NCBI RefSeq assembly: GCF_029269265.1
Contig: NZ_JARIXP010000001.1
Span: 60,398-124,397 of the forward strand
Reading direction: 5' to 3'
Source: Rheinheimera sp. 1928-s
Lineage (GTDB): Bacteria > Pseudomonadota > Gammaproteobacteria > Enterobacterales > Alteromonadaceae
Length of the DNA stretch: 64,000 nt
Each line of letters opens with the position of its first letter. The stretch's first letter is position 1. A program made the position numbers and the translations under genes. Positions 16,702 to 25,883 of this stretch are shown piece by piece. Under the pieces are notes generated by a model that was not told the DNA's origin, searched no databases, and saw nothing but the letters and a program-made list of their open reading frames with translations.

Positions 16702-19700
16702 GTGGTTAGTCAAACAAACGAGCAAGCGCTAGAGTCGGCCATTGAGAAGCATTTAACTGGCACCTGCTTAGAAGAATTAAAAGCTGGTGTGGGAGAAGCT
16801 AGGCCTGGCTTTGGCAACACTCAATATCGGATTGGCCAACCGTCTGACTTCAACACGCAGTATGCACTTGATGAGCATTTTTTCTGGGCCTTCTTGGAAA
16901 AGACACAACACGATGAACTAGACAAAGTTAAGCGCAATAACCCCAACGACTGGCGGCTGAAGATCTACGAACGCTTTGACCGGCTGATTAAAAAGCATGG
17001 TATTTTGCACCTTCTAAAAAAAGGCTTGAGTGTAGATGATGCCCACTTTAATCTCATGTTTCCGGCACCTCTTGTCAGTAGCAGTGATAAGGTAAAGCAA
17101 AACTTTGCCGACAATCTGTTTAGTTGCACCCGCCAACTGCATTATTCCCAAACGAACCCTTTGCAAGAAATTGATATGGTGCTGTTTATTAATGGCATTC
17201 CATTGATAACTTTGGAACTGAAGAACCCCTGGACCAACCAAACAGCACGTTATCACGGTCAGAAGCAGTATCGGGACGACAGAGATACCAATCAGCCACT
17301 GTTAAATTTTGGTCGCTGTTTAGTGCATATGGCAGTAGACACCGATGAGGTGTATATGACCACCAAACTGGCAGGAAAAAGCACTTTCTTTTTGCCATTT
17401 AATAAAGGCCATAACTTAGGTCAAGGTAACCCGACGAACTCTAAAGGACATAAAACGGCTTATCTGTGGGAAGATGTATTTAGAAAAGAAAGTTTGGCCA
17501 ATATTATCCAGCATTTTGTAAGGTTAGATGGAAGTAGCAAAGAGCTGCTCAACAAGCGAACTCTGTTCTTCCCTCGTTATCATCAGATGGATGTGGTCAG
17601 GCGACTGGTTACACATGCAGCCGAAAATGGCGTTGGCCAGACCTATTTGATCCAGCATTCAGCAGGTTCCGGTAAATCGAACTCTATTACCTGGGCTGCT
17701 TATCAGCTTATAGAAACCTATCCAGTGTCGGATAGTGTGCCTGGCAGCAGAGGTATGGATCAGCCGTTATTCGATTCAGTGATTGTTGTCACCGATAGAC
17801 GTCTTTTAGATAAGCAGCTTCGCGACAATATCAGAGAGTTTTCTGAAGTGAAAAACATTGTGGCCCCTGCTCATAAGTCTTCTGAGCTGAAGTCTGCGTT
17901 GGAAAATGGTAAGAAAATCATTATTACCACGATCCAGAAATTCCCTTTCATCATTGATGGGATTGCTGATTTAAGTGAAAAGCGCTTTGCTGTGATCATT
18001 GATGAGGCGCACAGCTCTCAATCAGGTTCTGCTCATGACAATATGAATAGAGCTATGGGAAGAGCCGAAGTTGAAGAAGTCGAAGACGTACAAGATAAAA
18101 TTTTACAGGCAATGAAGTCGCGCAAAATGCGAGGAAACGCCTCTTATCTGGCATTCACTGCCACACCAAAGAACACGACATTGGAAAAGTTTGGCGAACG
18201 CAAGGCTGACGGTAGCTTTAGGCCATTCGATCTCTACTCAATGAAGCAAGCTATTGAGGAAGGATTTATTCTTGATGTTTTGGCTAACTATACAACCTAT
18301 AAAAGCTATTACGAGATTGAAAAATCCATAGAGGATAATCCTGAGTTCGATACTCGCAAAGCGCAGAAGAAGCTACGGGCTTATGTAGAGCGCAGTCAGC
18401 AGACCATCGATATCAAAGCTGAGATTATGCTGGATCACTTTATCCCACATATAGTGAATCCTAAAAAGCTTAAAGGTAAAGCCAAAGGCATGGTAGTGAC
18501 GCAAAATATCGAAACGGCAATTCGTTACTACAAGGCTATTACGCGAATGTTGGTTGCACAAGGTAACCCATTTAAAGTTGCGATTGCTTTTTCTGGCTCC
18601 AAGGAGGTGGATGGTATTGAATACACTGAAGCCGATATGAATGGTTTCGCTGAAGGGGATACTAAAGATAAGTTTGACACAGACGAATACCGTTTGCTGA
18701 TTGTAGCAAACAAGTACTTGACTGGTTTTGACCAACCCAAGCTTTGTGCGATGTATGTTGATAAAAAGCTGGCAAGCGTGCTTTGTGTGCAGACACTTTC
18801 TAGGTTAAATCGTGCGGCACCTAAATGGGGTAAAAAAACGGAAGATCTTTTTGTGCTTGATTTCTTCAACTCAGTTGATGATATCAAGACTGCTTTTGAC
18901 CCATTTTATACCGCGACATCCTTGTCTGAAGCGACAGATATTAATGTTTTGCATGAGCTGAAAGACGAGTTAGATGATGTGGGTGTGTATGAATTCATCG
19001 AAGTTGAAGAGTTTATAAAGCGATATTTCAATGACGAAGATGCCCAGAAGTTAAGTCCAATCATTGATATTGCAGCCAACAGATTCAACATCGAGCTGGA
19101 ACTAGAAAACGATGCTAAGGCAGACTTCAAAATCAAAGCCAAACAGTTTGTGAAAATTTACGGCCAGATGGCGTCAATAATGCCCTATGAAATAGCTGCC
19201 TGGGAAAAGCTGTTCTGGTTCCTTAAGTTTCTGATTCCAAAACTCAAAGTGGAAGACCCGGATGCTGAACTGCTGGATGAGTTACTGGATTCGGTAGATC
19301 TAAGCTCATACGGCCTTCAGCGTGTAAAACTTGGGCATTCTATTGAACTGGATGAAGCAGAAACAGAGTTAGAGCCACAGAACCCCAATCCACGGGGAGC
19401 GCATGGCGGTGATAAGCTAAAAGACCCTTTGGATGAAATCATCAGAAGTTTCAATGAGCGTTGGTTCCAAGGCTGGAGTGCGACACCTGAAGAACAGCGG
19501 GTTCGTTTGTTGAGCATGGCAGAATCCATTAAGTCTCACCCGGATTTTAAAGACAAATACCAGAACAATTCTGATCCACACAGTCAAAGTCTTGCCTTTG
19601 AAAAGCTGTTTAAGGAGATCATGTTGCAGCGCCGCAAGGACGATCTAGAGTTCTATAAGCTCTTTGCCGGAGATGACGCATTCAAATCCTCGCTGATGCA

Positions 19701-19728
19701 AAGCATGCAGCGGCTTGTGGGCTTGTAG
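16702..19728 (+). CDS. hsdR: Type I restriction-modification endonuclease subunit
   Basis: The 1008-residue HsdR carries an N-terminal PD-(D/E)XK nuclease (EIDMVLFINGIPLITLELKN region near 155-175), a helicase Walker A AGSGKS (321-326) and a DEAH box (434-437), followed by the SF2 motif FTATP. It translocates DNA and cuts unmodified invaders. The start is GTG at 16702 with a strong AAGGAGG five bases upstream. It completes a full, apparently intact hsdMSR set. Confidence 0.93.
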   Translation: MVSQTNEQALESAIEKHLTGTCLEELKAGVGEARPGFGNTQYRIGQPSDFNTQYALDEHFFWAFLEKTQHDELDKVKRNNPNDWRLKIYERFDRLIKKHGILHLLKKGLSVDDAHFNLMFPAPLVSSSDKVKQNFADNLFSCTRQLHYSQTNPLQEIDMVLFINGIPLITLELKNPWTNQTARYHGQKQYRDDRDTNQPLLNFGRCLVHMAVDTDEVYMTTKLAGKSTFFLPFNKGHNLGQGNPTNSKGHKTAYLWEDVFRKESLANIIQHFVRLDGSSKELLNKRTLFFPRYHQMDVVRRLVTHAAENGVGQTYLIQHSAGSGKSNSITWAAYQLIETYPVSDSVPGSRGMDQPLFDSVIVVTDRRLLDKQLRDNIREFSEVKNIVAPAHKSSELKSALENGKKIIITTIQKFPFIIDGIADLSEKRFAVIIDEAHSSQSGSAHDNMNRAMGRAEVEEVEDVQDKILQAMKSRKMRGNASYLAFTATPKNTTLEKFGERKADGSFRPFDLYSMKQAIEEGFILDVLANYTTYKSYYEIEKSIEDNPEFDTRKAQKKLRAYVERSQQTIDIKAEIMLDHFIPHIVNPKKLKGKAKGMVVTQNIETAIRYYKAITRMLVAQGNPFKVAIAFSGSKEVDGIEYTEADMNGFAEGDTKDKFDTDEYRLLIVANKYLTGFDQPKLCAMYVDKKLASVLCVQTLSRLNRAAPKWGKKTEDLFVLDFFNSVDDIKTAFDPFYTATSLSEATDINVLHELKDELDDVGVYEFIEVEEFIKRYFNDEDAQKLSPIIDIAANRFNIELELENDAKADFKIKAKQFVKIYGQMASIMPYEIAAWEKLFWFLKFLIPKLKVEDPDAELLDELLDSVDLSSYGLQRVKLGHSIELDEAETELEPQNPNPRGAHGGDKLKDPLDEIIRSFNERWFQGWSATPEEQRVRLLSMAESIKSHPDFKDKYQNNSDPHSQSLAFEKLFKEIMLQRRKDDLEFYKLFAGDDAFKSSLMQSMQRLVGL

Positions 19729-19774
19729 CACCGTCAAGGGGCATGGCTAAACTATTGGATAGTGGAGATATCTC

Positions 19775-21526
19775 TTGATTTACCACGGACTTGGAAACGA
19801 TCTTATTAATTTTGCGTTTGACCCTATTAAATATCGGAATGTTCTGGGGGTCCAGGCAAGTCCCACAGTAAGAGTATTTAATAAATGCCTAAATATAGTA
19901 ATGCCATACAAAACAGATATTGAAGAGTTCGAAGAATTCCTATTCGGCATTATTCTCCAAGCTGAGGAGCAGATTAACAAACTCAGAAACGGCCCTCCTA
20001 GCGGAATGTATGATAGAGATAAGTCTAATTTAATCAATAAAATCAAAGATTATCTGAGAATAGATGTCAAAAACAGCAGGGACGGAGCCACAGATCCAGT
20101 TCATGCACAAGCTATTTTGGATTACACCGATAATCAACTTCTTGTGACCTTCGGTTACAATGTAGATAGGCTTTCTGAACGCTACGGCATCAAAAGAGAG
20201 CATTTTTTGCTGATTGATGGGGCTATTGTCATTTCGGCAATGATGCTGAGTGAAATATATGTGTTTGTGAAATCTGGCTACATCAGTATCAGGAAGCTAA
20301 AAGGCGGTTTTGAATTAACTCTTAAAGATTCAACTGTGCCATATCACAAGGCGCTTGGAGTATCTGAATTACTTGAAAAAAAATCAACTGATGCGGATGA
20401 ATTTACTCTTTACAGCGCAACTTCCATGATGAATAGCGGATATGTTCCTCTTGACGTTGCAGAGCACACTATAGATGAAGTGTTTGATAAGGTTTTATCG
20501 ATTCAGCCTAAGTATTTATCTGATGAAGCTAAAGCGTCAGAGCACTACCGTTTTATCAGGGAATGTGTAGCCATTATGGCATTCACACAATGCTTTAAAC
20601 TGCGGGGACAGGACATACCTGCTAAATTCTTTTTCGATAATCAGCTATGTCGCCCCGAATCACTGACTTTTATCTGTAACAACCTGCGTTCATTAAACTC
20701 CTTAAAAGGAAACCATTTTAGTGCGTTAGATTTTGATGGCAGATCATTTAAGCCTGGTGACCTTGAGTTCAGTATCGCAACCCGTCATTTCGTCTTCGCT
20801 GCGTCTGAGTTGCTCAGTACAAAGGTAGATACCAAGAATGAGCTAATTAAATTTGGAGATGTCTTCGAAAAGGACTACATATACAGGCGCATACAGAGCA
20901 TAAACCCTGCTCGATACCAGATCTATCCAAGCCTTAACCCTAATAATAATGCGGAAATTAAAGGTTATGATATTGACCTAGTTATCGAAGATAAAATGTT
21001 TGATCAGTTCTATTTTGTTCAAGTGAAGTATCGCACGAAATGGTTGCCTAAGTATTATTCTGAGCGCTATTGGGAGTTAAACAAGGGGTTACTGCAAAGC
21101 TACGAACGTCAGTTGAGGATATTCAAGGATAACCTTAACCATCAAAGCATCCGTAAAAAGCTCAGCCAGCAAAAATACAAAGGGTTAGAACGTGCTACAG
21201 ATGAAAATTCGCATTTCGTGTTCCTGCACAACATTCCATTTCTGAATTTTTACGAGTTAGATGGCATCTACTTCTATGAATGGAATTTATTTCGAAACTT
21301 GATGCAGGGAGCAAAGGTCTATTTTACGCAATACGACACAAAGGGAGCTGAGACGAGAAATCCATTTATGCTTCACGATATCGTTGCAGCTTTAGAAGCA
21401 TATATTGATGATAAAAATGCGAAAACATCAATAAGACCAGATTTGGAAGCTTATACCAATTCGTTAGTGCAGTTGAAAGTAAAGTCTCATGGGAAGACTA
21501 CCTGTGTTGATATGCCTTTGGTTTAG
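19775..21526 (+). CDS. Uncharacterised protein with a nuclease-like segment, downstream of hsdR
   Basis: I do not recognise this 583-residue protein as a named family. Around residues 395-420 a pattern GYDIDLVIEDK followed by FYFVQVKY looks like a PD-(D/E)XK nuclease core (Asp, then Q-x-K). The rest is mixed alpha/beta without signal peptide or membrane segments. The start appears to be TTG at 19775 with GGAG eight bases upstream. It lies 46 bp after hsdR in the same direction, so it may be an accessory of the restriction operon, or an independent defence gene that joined it. Confidence 0.55.
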   Translation: MIYHGLGNDLINFAFDPIKYRNVLGVQASPTVRVFNKCLNIVMPYKTDIEEFEEFLFGIILQAEEQINKLRNGPPSGMYDRDKSNLINKIKDYLRIDVKNSRDGATDPVHAQAILDYTDNQLLVTFGYNVDRLSERYGIKREHFLLIDGAIVISAMMLSEIYVFVKSGYISIRKLKGGFELTLKDSTVPYHKALGVSELLEKKSTDADEFTLYSATSMMNSGYVPLDVAEHTIDEVFDKVLSIQPKYLSDEAKASEHYRFIRECVAIMAFTQCFKLRGQDIPAKFFFDNQLCRPESLTFICNNLRSLNSLKGNHFSALDFDGRSFKPGDLEFSIATRHFVFAASELLSTKVDTKNELIKFGDVFEKDYIYRRIQSINPARYQIYPSLNPNNNAEIKGYDIDLVIEDKMFDQFYFVQVKYRTKWLPKYYSERYWELNKGLLQSYERQLRIFKDNLNHQSIRKKLSQQKYKGLERATDENSHFVFLHNIPFLNFYELDGIYFYEWNLFRNLMQGAKVYFTQYDTKGAETRNPFMLHDIVAALEAYIDDKNAKTSIRPDLEAYTNSLVQLKVKSHGKTTCVDMPLV

Positions 21527-21734
21527 CTGCGGAAGTTTAATTCTCTATAGCACGGTATATGCTTGGTATAATCAGATGTACTGGCTCATATATTGTGTTT
21601 GATGACTGGATTGTTACTATGGAGCATGAGAGTTATCTCTTTGGTTTTGATTAAGGATTCGACACCTACAATCAACACTGGTAACTCTCACCGTTTCAAG
21701 GCGATGTGTCAGAGCGAGTCGAAGCTAGTTCATA

Positions 21735-21771
21735 TAATGTGAACAAAGCCTATGTAATTTTGTTCACATTA
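21735..21771. terminator. Perfect 13-bp inverted repeat between convergent genes
   Basis: TAATGTGAACAAA (21735-21747) and TTTGTTCACATTA (21759-21771) pair exactly around an 11-nt loop. The site lies between the 583-residue gene (plus) and the DUF4365 gene (minus), so a two-way terminator is plausible. It lacks a clean U-tract and could instead be a protein-binding site. Confidence 0.5.
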
Positions 21772-21789
21772 ACCAATTTGTTATCTTTA

Positions 21790-22629
21790 TTATTCAACCA
21801 TTTTAATAATGGTTTTGTGTTTATCGCTAGTTGACCAAGCTCGCCTGAACTCATAATCATGATAACAATCATTTTCCATCACGTCTGGTAACATACTAAT
21901 AATTACCGATTTAATTTCTTCGTATGTTTCATATATACTGTGAACATCGCTTGTTAATTCGCTTAACTTATTGTTTTTAGAAGTCATATCGTCGATTTTA
22001 TCTACCAAATAACAAGCTGTATTAAAGTTCTCCATAAAATAATGAGCGGTTATTAGATCAAAATTATTGTAATTTTCGTAGTCATAGCGGTCATATTCTT
22101 CACTGTAGCAAGGTTCCCCAACTTCAAGCCATAAGTCATACAGTTTTTTGTATGTTTTATTTAATATAGCGAGTTCGTTTTTATACGGTAACCTTACAAG
22201 TTGTGATAGTGAGCTGGGTGAAAGTAAATCATCCTGAGTAAATCTAACATCTACTGTTTTCTTTTTTTCTTCTTTTTCTTTATGCAATTTATTTCTTGTA
22301 TCTTTTTTATTGACAAGCTTCCAGTAAATTTTAGGTTCATTATCATTAAAGGATACTAATACTAAGATCACGGGATCGCTTATAGACTCCCAATATTTTA
22401 GATGCTCCAATTTTATCGATATTTTAAGCTCAGGATTAATGGAAGTCTTAATTTGTGCTGCTAGAAACTCCCCTGTAGAATGCATAGCTTCATCCATAAT
22501 TTCAATTTGTGCATCAATACCAATATCCACGTCAAGCAGTCGGCATGGCCAGTTGAGATATCTCAAAACCCAGTAGGCGAAGTAGTGCTCCGCAGCCTTT
22601 CCATTTGCATTATTTAAATCTAACTTCAA
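21790..22629 (-). CDS. DUF4365-domain protein, probable nuclease-like defence protein
   Basis: The 279-residue protein has the DUF4365 pattern: NxxGKAAEHY at the start, then VDIGIDAQIE (Asp35, Asp39), AAQIKTS (Gln59, Lys61) and HLKYW with PVILVLVS. This resembles a PD-(D/E)XK nuclease core, and the family is common in defence islands. The activity is not proven. The start is a TTG at 22629, chosen because the conserved N-terminus begins at once and a TGA lies just upstream. A structured attC-like sequence precedes it, suggesting it arrived as or next to a gene cassette. Confidence 0.7.
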   Translation of the reverse strand: MKLDLNNANGKAAEHYFAYWVLRYLNWPCRLLDVDIGIDAQIEIMDEAMHSTGEFLAAQIKTSINPELKISIKLEHLKYWESISDPVILVLVSFNDNEPKIYWKLVNKKDTRNKLHKEKEEKKKTVDVRFTQDDLLSPSSLSQLVRLPYKNELAILNKTYKKLYDLWLEVGEPCYSEEYDRYDYENYNNFDLITAHYFMENFNTACYLVDKIDDMTSKNNKLSELTSDVHSIYETYEEIKSVIISMLPDVMENDCYHDYEFRRAWSTSDKHKTIIKMVE

Positions 22630-22639
22630 AACTCAATCA

Positions 22640-22726
22640 GTCCTTAAAAACATAACGCCGCCAACACGCGCGGCTTTGAAGCCGAGGCGAAGCCGCAACG
22701 AAAAGGCGTCGGTGTGCTTTGCATTA
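22640..22726 (-). repeat. attC-like integron cassette recombination site (candidate)
   Basis: The short space between two minus-strand genes is GC-rich and strongly self-complementary. Outer arms (CATAACGCCGCC near 22650 and GGCGTCGGTGTG near 22705) pair imperfectly, and inner arms GCGGCTT and AAGCCGC pair exactly. On the minus strand it ends GGCGGCGTTATG just before the next start codon, like the GTTRRRY core end of attC sites, although the core match is imperfect. No integrase gene is present in the window. Confidence 0.5.
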
Positions 22727-23425
22727 TTAGCCACTCTTGAACATGAGCGTAACCCGAGATCCTTCGTATATTCTAAGATACATTATTGTATTGACTAGAT
22801 CATTCCCGCTTGCCACTTGATAGCAAAATACGTCAGGGTTCTCTCCAAATCGTTCACAATTTTCCATAAGCTGCTCAGTACATTGCTGCATCCTTTCATT
22901 TGGCTCATTCAAATCTCGCGCATCAGGTTCCGTGAGATGCATAAGGAAGTGAGGGTAAGCTTGGACAGTACCAAACCAAGGCTTTCTAAAATGGTGGTAG
23001 TACAATGCACAACCAATAGACTGAAGAGATGAATTAAGTCTTTTCTCATCTATTCGGACAGCAATAGTCTGATGAGCCTCTCCAGTCACATTATCGACAG
23101 CGGTAACTGGAACATTCGTCTCTGTGATGCTTTGGATTAAAGATGGGTTGTTTTCAATCGCTCTTAGCGCTTTCTTGAAGAAATAGTTTTCAGCTGTTTG
23201 ATTGTTAGGAATATTGAGAAGCAGCGTGTACAGAAGATACTCGTCGTCCTTTGACTTCTGGCTGTTGTGCAGATCACATGATGGAACAGTTATGAGTTGT
23301 TTCCGCAGATCCTCCCCATCAGGCAAATCCTTTTTCTGCGGAAACAAGCACCGCGGCGGGACATGTTCCACCGAAGTTTTTGGCTGACTACACATATAGC
23401 AAGTTTCTTTTGTCACGCTAATCAA
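22727..23425 (-). CDS. HNH-like zinc-finger protein of unknown function
   Basis: The 232-residue protein starts with C-x2-C (CYMC, Cys9 and Cys12), then EHVPPRCLFP and SCDLHNSQKSKDDEY. This is the arrangement of an HNH-type nuclease (Cys pair, His, second zinc pair, Asn/Asp). The rest is not recognised. The start is uncertain: TTG at 23425, or GTG at 23416. It ends directly at the attC-like hairpin, as a cassette-borne gene would. HNH-like proteins of this kind occur in defence islands, but no partner is evident. Confidence 0.5.
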   Translation of the reverse strand: MISVTKETCYMCSQPKTSVEHVPPRCLFPQKKDLPDGEDLRKQLITVPSCDLHNSQKSKDDEYLLYTLLLNIPNNQTAENYFFKKALRAIENNPSLIQSITETNVPVTAVDNVTGEAHQTIAVRIDEKRLNSSLQSIGCALYYHHFRKPWFGTVQAYPHFLMHLTEPDARDLNEPNERMQQCTEQLMENCERFGENPDVFCYQVASGNDLVNTIMYLRIYEGSRVTLMFKSG

Positions 23426-23879
23426 TCCATTCTGGCTAACAGCTTACTAGTACGAATTCCCGGTTAAGGACGTTATCCACAACCTTACCTTTTCCAACTA
23501 ATGATTTTTTTATTTAATAATAGCAACCAGTTATCAGGTGCTTTTCTCACAAACAGCAAAGGAAGATGCTAAAAAGTGAGCCATTACTTATTCTAACCTT
23601 ATCCAACTCGCTAAGTAATTTATTTTCCCATTGAATATCAGATGGCTATGTTTTATTAGCGCATAACCGAGCCGTTTTTGTTTAGTACATAGTGTGCGAA
23701 AACCAACATCATTTGCAGATTTTTACTTATCCATGTTGTTGGCGCGAAGGTCTACTACTGGTACTAAGCTGACAGTCAGATTTGATCAAGCTCGATCATG
23801 ACAAGGGTCAGATGAAATTAAGGCTAATCCCGATGAGATAGTCAAAGGCTCAATTAATAGTTAGTTTTAGTGGGGCCTC
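23426..23879. other. Gene-free stretch between the HNH-like gene and the HsdM-like gene
   Basis: AT-rich sequence of 454 bp with stops in all frames. I see no intact gene, no clear terminator and no long repeat. A GTTATCC near 23471 faintly recalls an attC core but has no matching partner arm. Confidence 0.5.
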
Positions 23880-25262
23880 TTAGGTATCCTCAGAATTTGT
23901 GACGTTATTCAGTTTTGAAAGCAAATAATCTGTCATTTTCTGCTGCCTCGCTAACTCTTGCCGAATTAAGTCTGAATCTATTTCTTCGTGATGGTCATCG
24001 ACACTTTTAACGTAACCGGATACGGTTAATAGCGCTGAATTTGGGTCAATATCATGCACATCGACTAGAGAAGTCATGCCGCTATCAACATTGTCCATAT
24101 GGTACAGACTTGCTAACTTTTCGATATTAGTTAGCTGATTGCATCTACCATCAAACGTGCAAAATGAGCTGGCATCAATGAATTTTATTTTGGTATTGTC
24201 ACCCCGGTTTTTTTTCATGACCAGAATATACAGTGGTACTGTGCGAGAGGTGATCAGCTTTGGTGGAAGCTGAATGACGGCATCGACAAAGTTACCCTTG
24301 AGTAAAAGGTTACGTGCTTCACTTTCAAATTGCCTGTGAAGTGGGCCTTTGCCCAAAATCACAAAGCCTATACCGTCCTGCTTCAACGACCAGATAATGT
24401 GTTGGATGAAGCCATGTTCGCGATACTTATCAAAAATGGTGCCTGCGATAATTCGATTGTCGATGAATGTCTTATTTAACCTCTTTTTTTCTTCGTATTC
24501 GGCTAGCTCGCTGGTTTCAGTGGGCTGAAACAATGTAAACGCGACGTCAAAACTTTCAGGTTCTACATTAGCTCTTGGTGATAAGGCATAAGAGTGTTTT
24601 GTATCTATTTCACTAACACCAGCTATTACCAGCTTGTGGTTAATGTACTTAGCCGTTTGCATCACTGATTCAGTAGTAATAGACGCATTGATACTATGCA
24701 AGGCGTAAGAAACTGAAGACTCCCCAGTTGTTGCGTAGGGGTCGTAAGCTCTATGCGAGAAACGTCTATTCGCGAGGAGAGCAATTAACTCTGAAAAATC
24801 AAAAGGAGGTTCTTGGTAGTTAAAGTTTTTTCCCAGCCTGTCCTCAGCGTTCATTGTTTGTAACCGCTGCAAAACATGATCGTATATGACTGTCAGCTCA
24901 TTCGCGGCTGAATTTAGCAGCGTTCCAGACTCATTTAAGAACGCCATTTTTTCTGCCATTTGAGTAATTTTTTCAACGTTGTTTAAGTTTATTATTGCAG
25001 TGAAAAACTCTGTAAAGTGAAAACGGTGGGACGGCTTTTTATACTCAAACCCCGCATCCAGCAATTGATCTACATCACTGTTATCAGCCACATCAGATAA
25101 TTGTTCGAGAAGGGGAGCGTAATATCCGTTTTCTAGGTGGTTCACAAAACAGATAACGAGATAGGACAGAAAAACATCGCGCTGAGGGATGTTGTCATGG
25201 ACAAAGCCTGACAAATTGAAGGTTTCAACCAAATCTCGAACTAACGATTCAGAATCGATCAT
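23880..25262 (-). CDS. Degenerate HsdM-like (N6-adenine methylase fold) protein, probably inactive
   Basis: About 460 residues with the general layout of HsdM: helical N-terminus, Rossmann-like centre (IIWSLKQDGIGFVILGKGPL, then VDAVIQLPPKLITSRTVPLYILVMKK, as in type I methylases). Both catalytic motifs are destroyed. The SAM motif DPACGSGG reads DPYATTGE (about 174-181). The NPPY/F position reads TLFQPTET. The reading frame itself is intact, so the protein seems kept for a non-methylating role. The ATG at 25262 overlaps the stop of the half-HsdS gene (ATGA). The pair is divergent from tnsA. Confidence 0.7.
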   Translation of the reverse strand: MIDSESLVRDLVETFNLSGFVHDNIPQRDVFLSYLVICFVNHLENGYYAPLLEQLSDVADNSDVDQLLDAGFEYKKPSHRFHFTEFFTAIINLNNVEKITQMAEKMAFLNESGTLLNSAANELTVIYDHVLQRLQTMNAEDRLGKNFNYQEPPFDFSELIALLANRRFSHRAYDPYATTGESSVSYALHSINASITTESVMQTAKYINHKLVIAGVSEIDTKHSYALSPRANVEPESFDVAFTLFQPTETSELAEYEEKKRLNKTFIDNRIIAGTIFDKYREHGFIQHIIWSLKQDGIGFVILGKGPLHRQFESEARNLLLKGNFVDAVIQLPPKLITSRTVPLYILVMKKNRGDNTKIKFIDASSFCTFDGRCNQLTNIEKLASLYHMDNVDSGMTSLVDVHDIDPNSALLTVSGYVKSVDDHHEEIDSDLIRQELARQQKMTDYLLSKLNNVTNSEDT

Positions 25263-25843
25263 TTCAAGTCTTCCCATAGATTACTGAAAACGGCGTTAAT
25301 GTCTTGCTCCCTGCTCTTCATCAACTGTTGATGTAAAAACATTTCTTTTTTGATGCTATTAGCCGCCTCTGTTATCAGACGTTGTCGTTCCAAATCTATA
25401 GCGGGTAGTGGGAGTTTTGAGAGTATTTCTTTGCTAATTGCACTTTGATAGCTGCCGCCTGCATTGTCACTCATCCAGCGCTGAGCTTCGGAGCTATTAA
25501 GGTAATGAGCCAAAAAGTCTGGTAATAGCGGTTTATCGGTTTGTACTCTGAGTACAAAGAAATGTTGGTTTGCAACAATGTTTTTGGGCACAGAATCTAA
25601 GTATATTGCCTTTTTTACCGAACCTTTAGCCACAATCAATACATCGTTCAGCTTTAACGAATTGTCTACTTTGCTGCTGGACAGGTTGGTCTTGCCTAAT
25701 TGCTCCCAACGGATTGGACGCAGATCGTTAGTCGTATCAACATCGCGGAGTTGAATGACTGAATGCGTTGGATCGTCTGATACCGGTATGCCGTTTTTAA
25801 AAGTTCTTCCAGAGCTAATATCCACAAGTTCTTTCAGTTTCAT
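25259..25843 (-). CDS. Half-length HsdS-like protein with a single target-recognition domain
   Basis: About 194 residues from the ATG at 25843, which is preceded by AAGAG. There is one TRD (start MKLKELVDISSGRTFKNG) and one C-terminal helix (IDLERQRLITEAANSIKKE). Complete HsdS has two TRDs. Half-subunits are known to dimerise and then read a symmetric bipartite site. It is coupled to the inactive HsdM-like gene. Two symmetric CCCACT-N5-AGTGGG sites lie directly upstream; a GTG at 25888 inside one of them is a less likely start. The complex may bind these sites. Confidence 0.7.
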   Translation of the reverse strand: MKLKELVDISSGRTFKNGIPVSDDPTHSVIQLRDVDTTNDLRPIRWEQLGKTNLSSSKVDNSLKLNDVLIVAKGSVKKAIYLDSVPKNIVANQHFFVLRVQTDKPLLPDFLAHYLNSSEAQRWMSDNAGGSYQSAISKEILSKLPLPAIDLERQRLITEAANSIKKEMFLHQQLMKSREQDINAVFSNLWEDLK

Positions 25844-25883
25844 TGCTTCACTCTTTTCTGCGACAACCCTAACCTTATCACAA

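Noticed and set aside
23880-25843. Second active type I methylase
   Set aside because: Both the SAM-binding and NPPY motifs are lost, HsdS has one recognition domain, and no hsdR is next to it.
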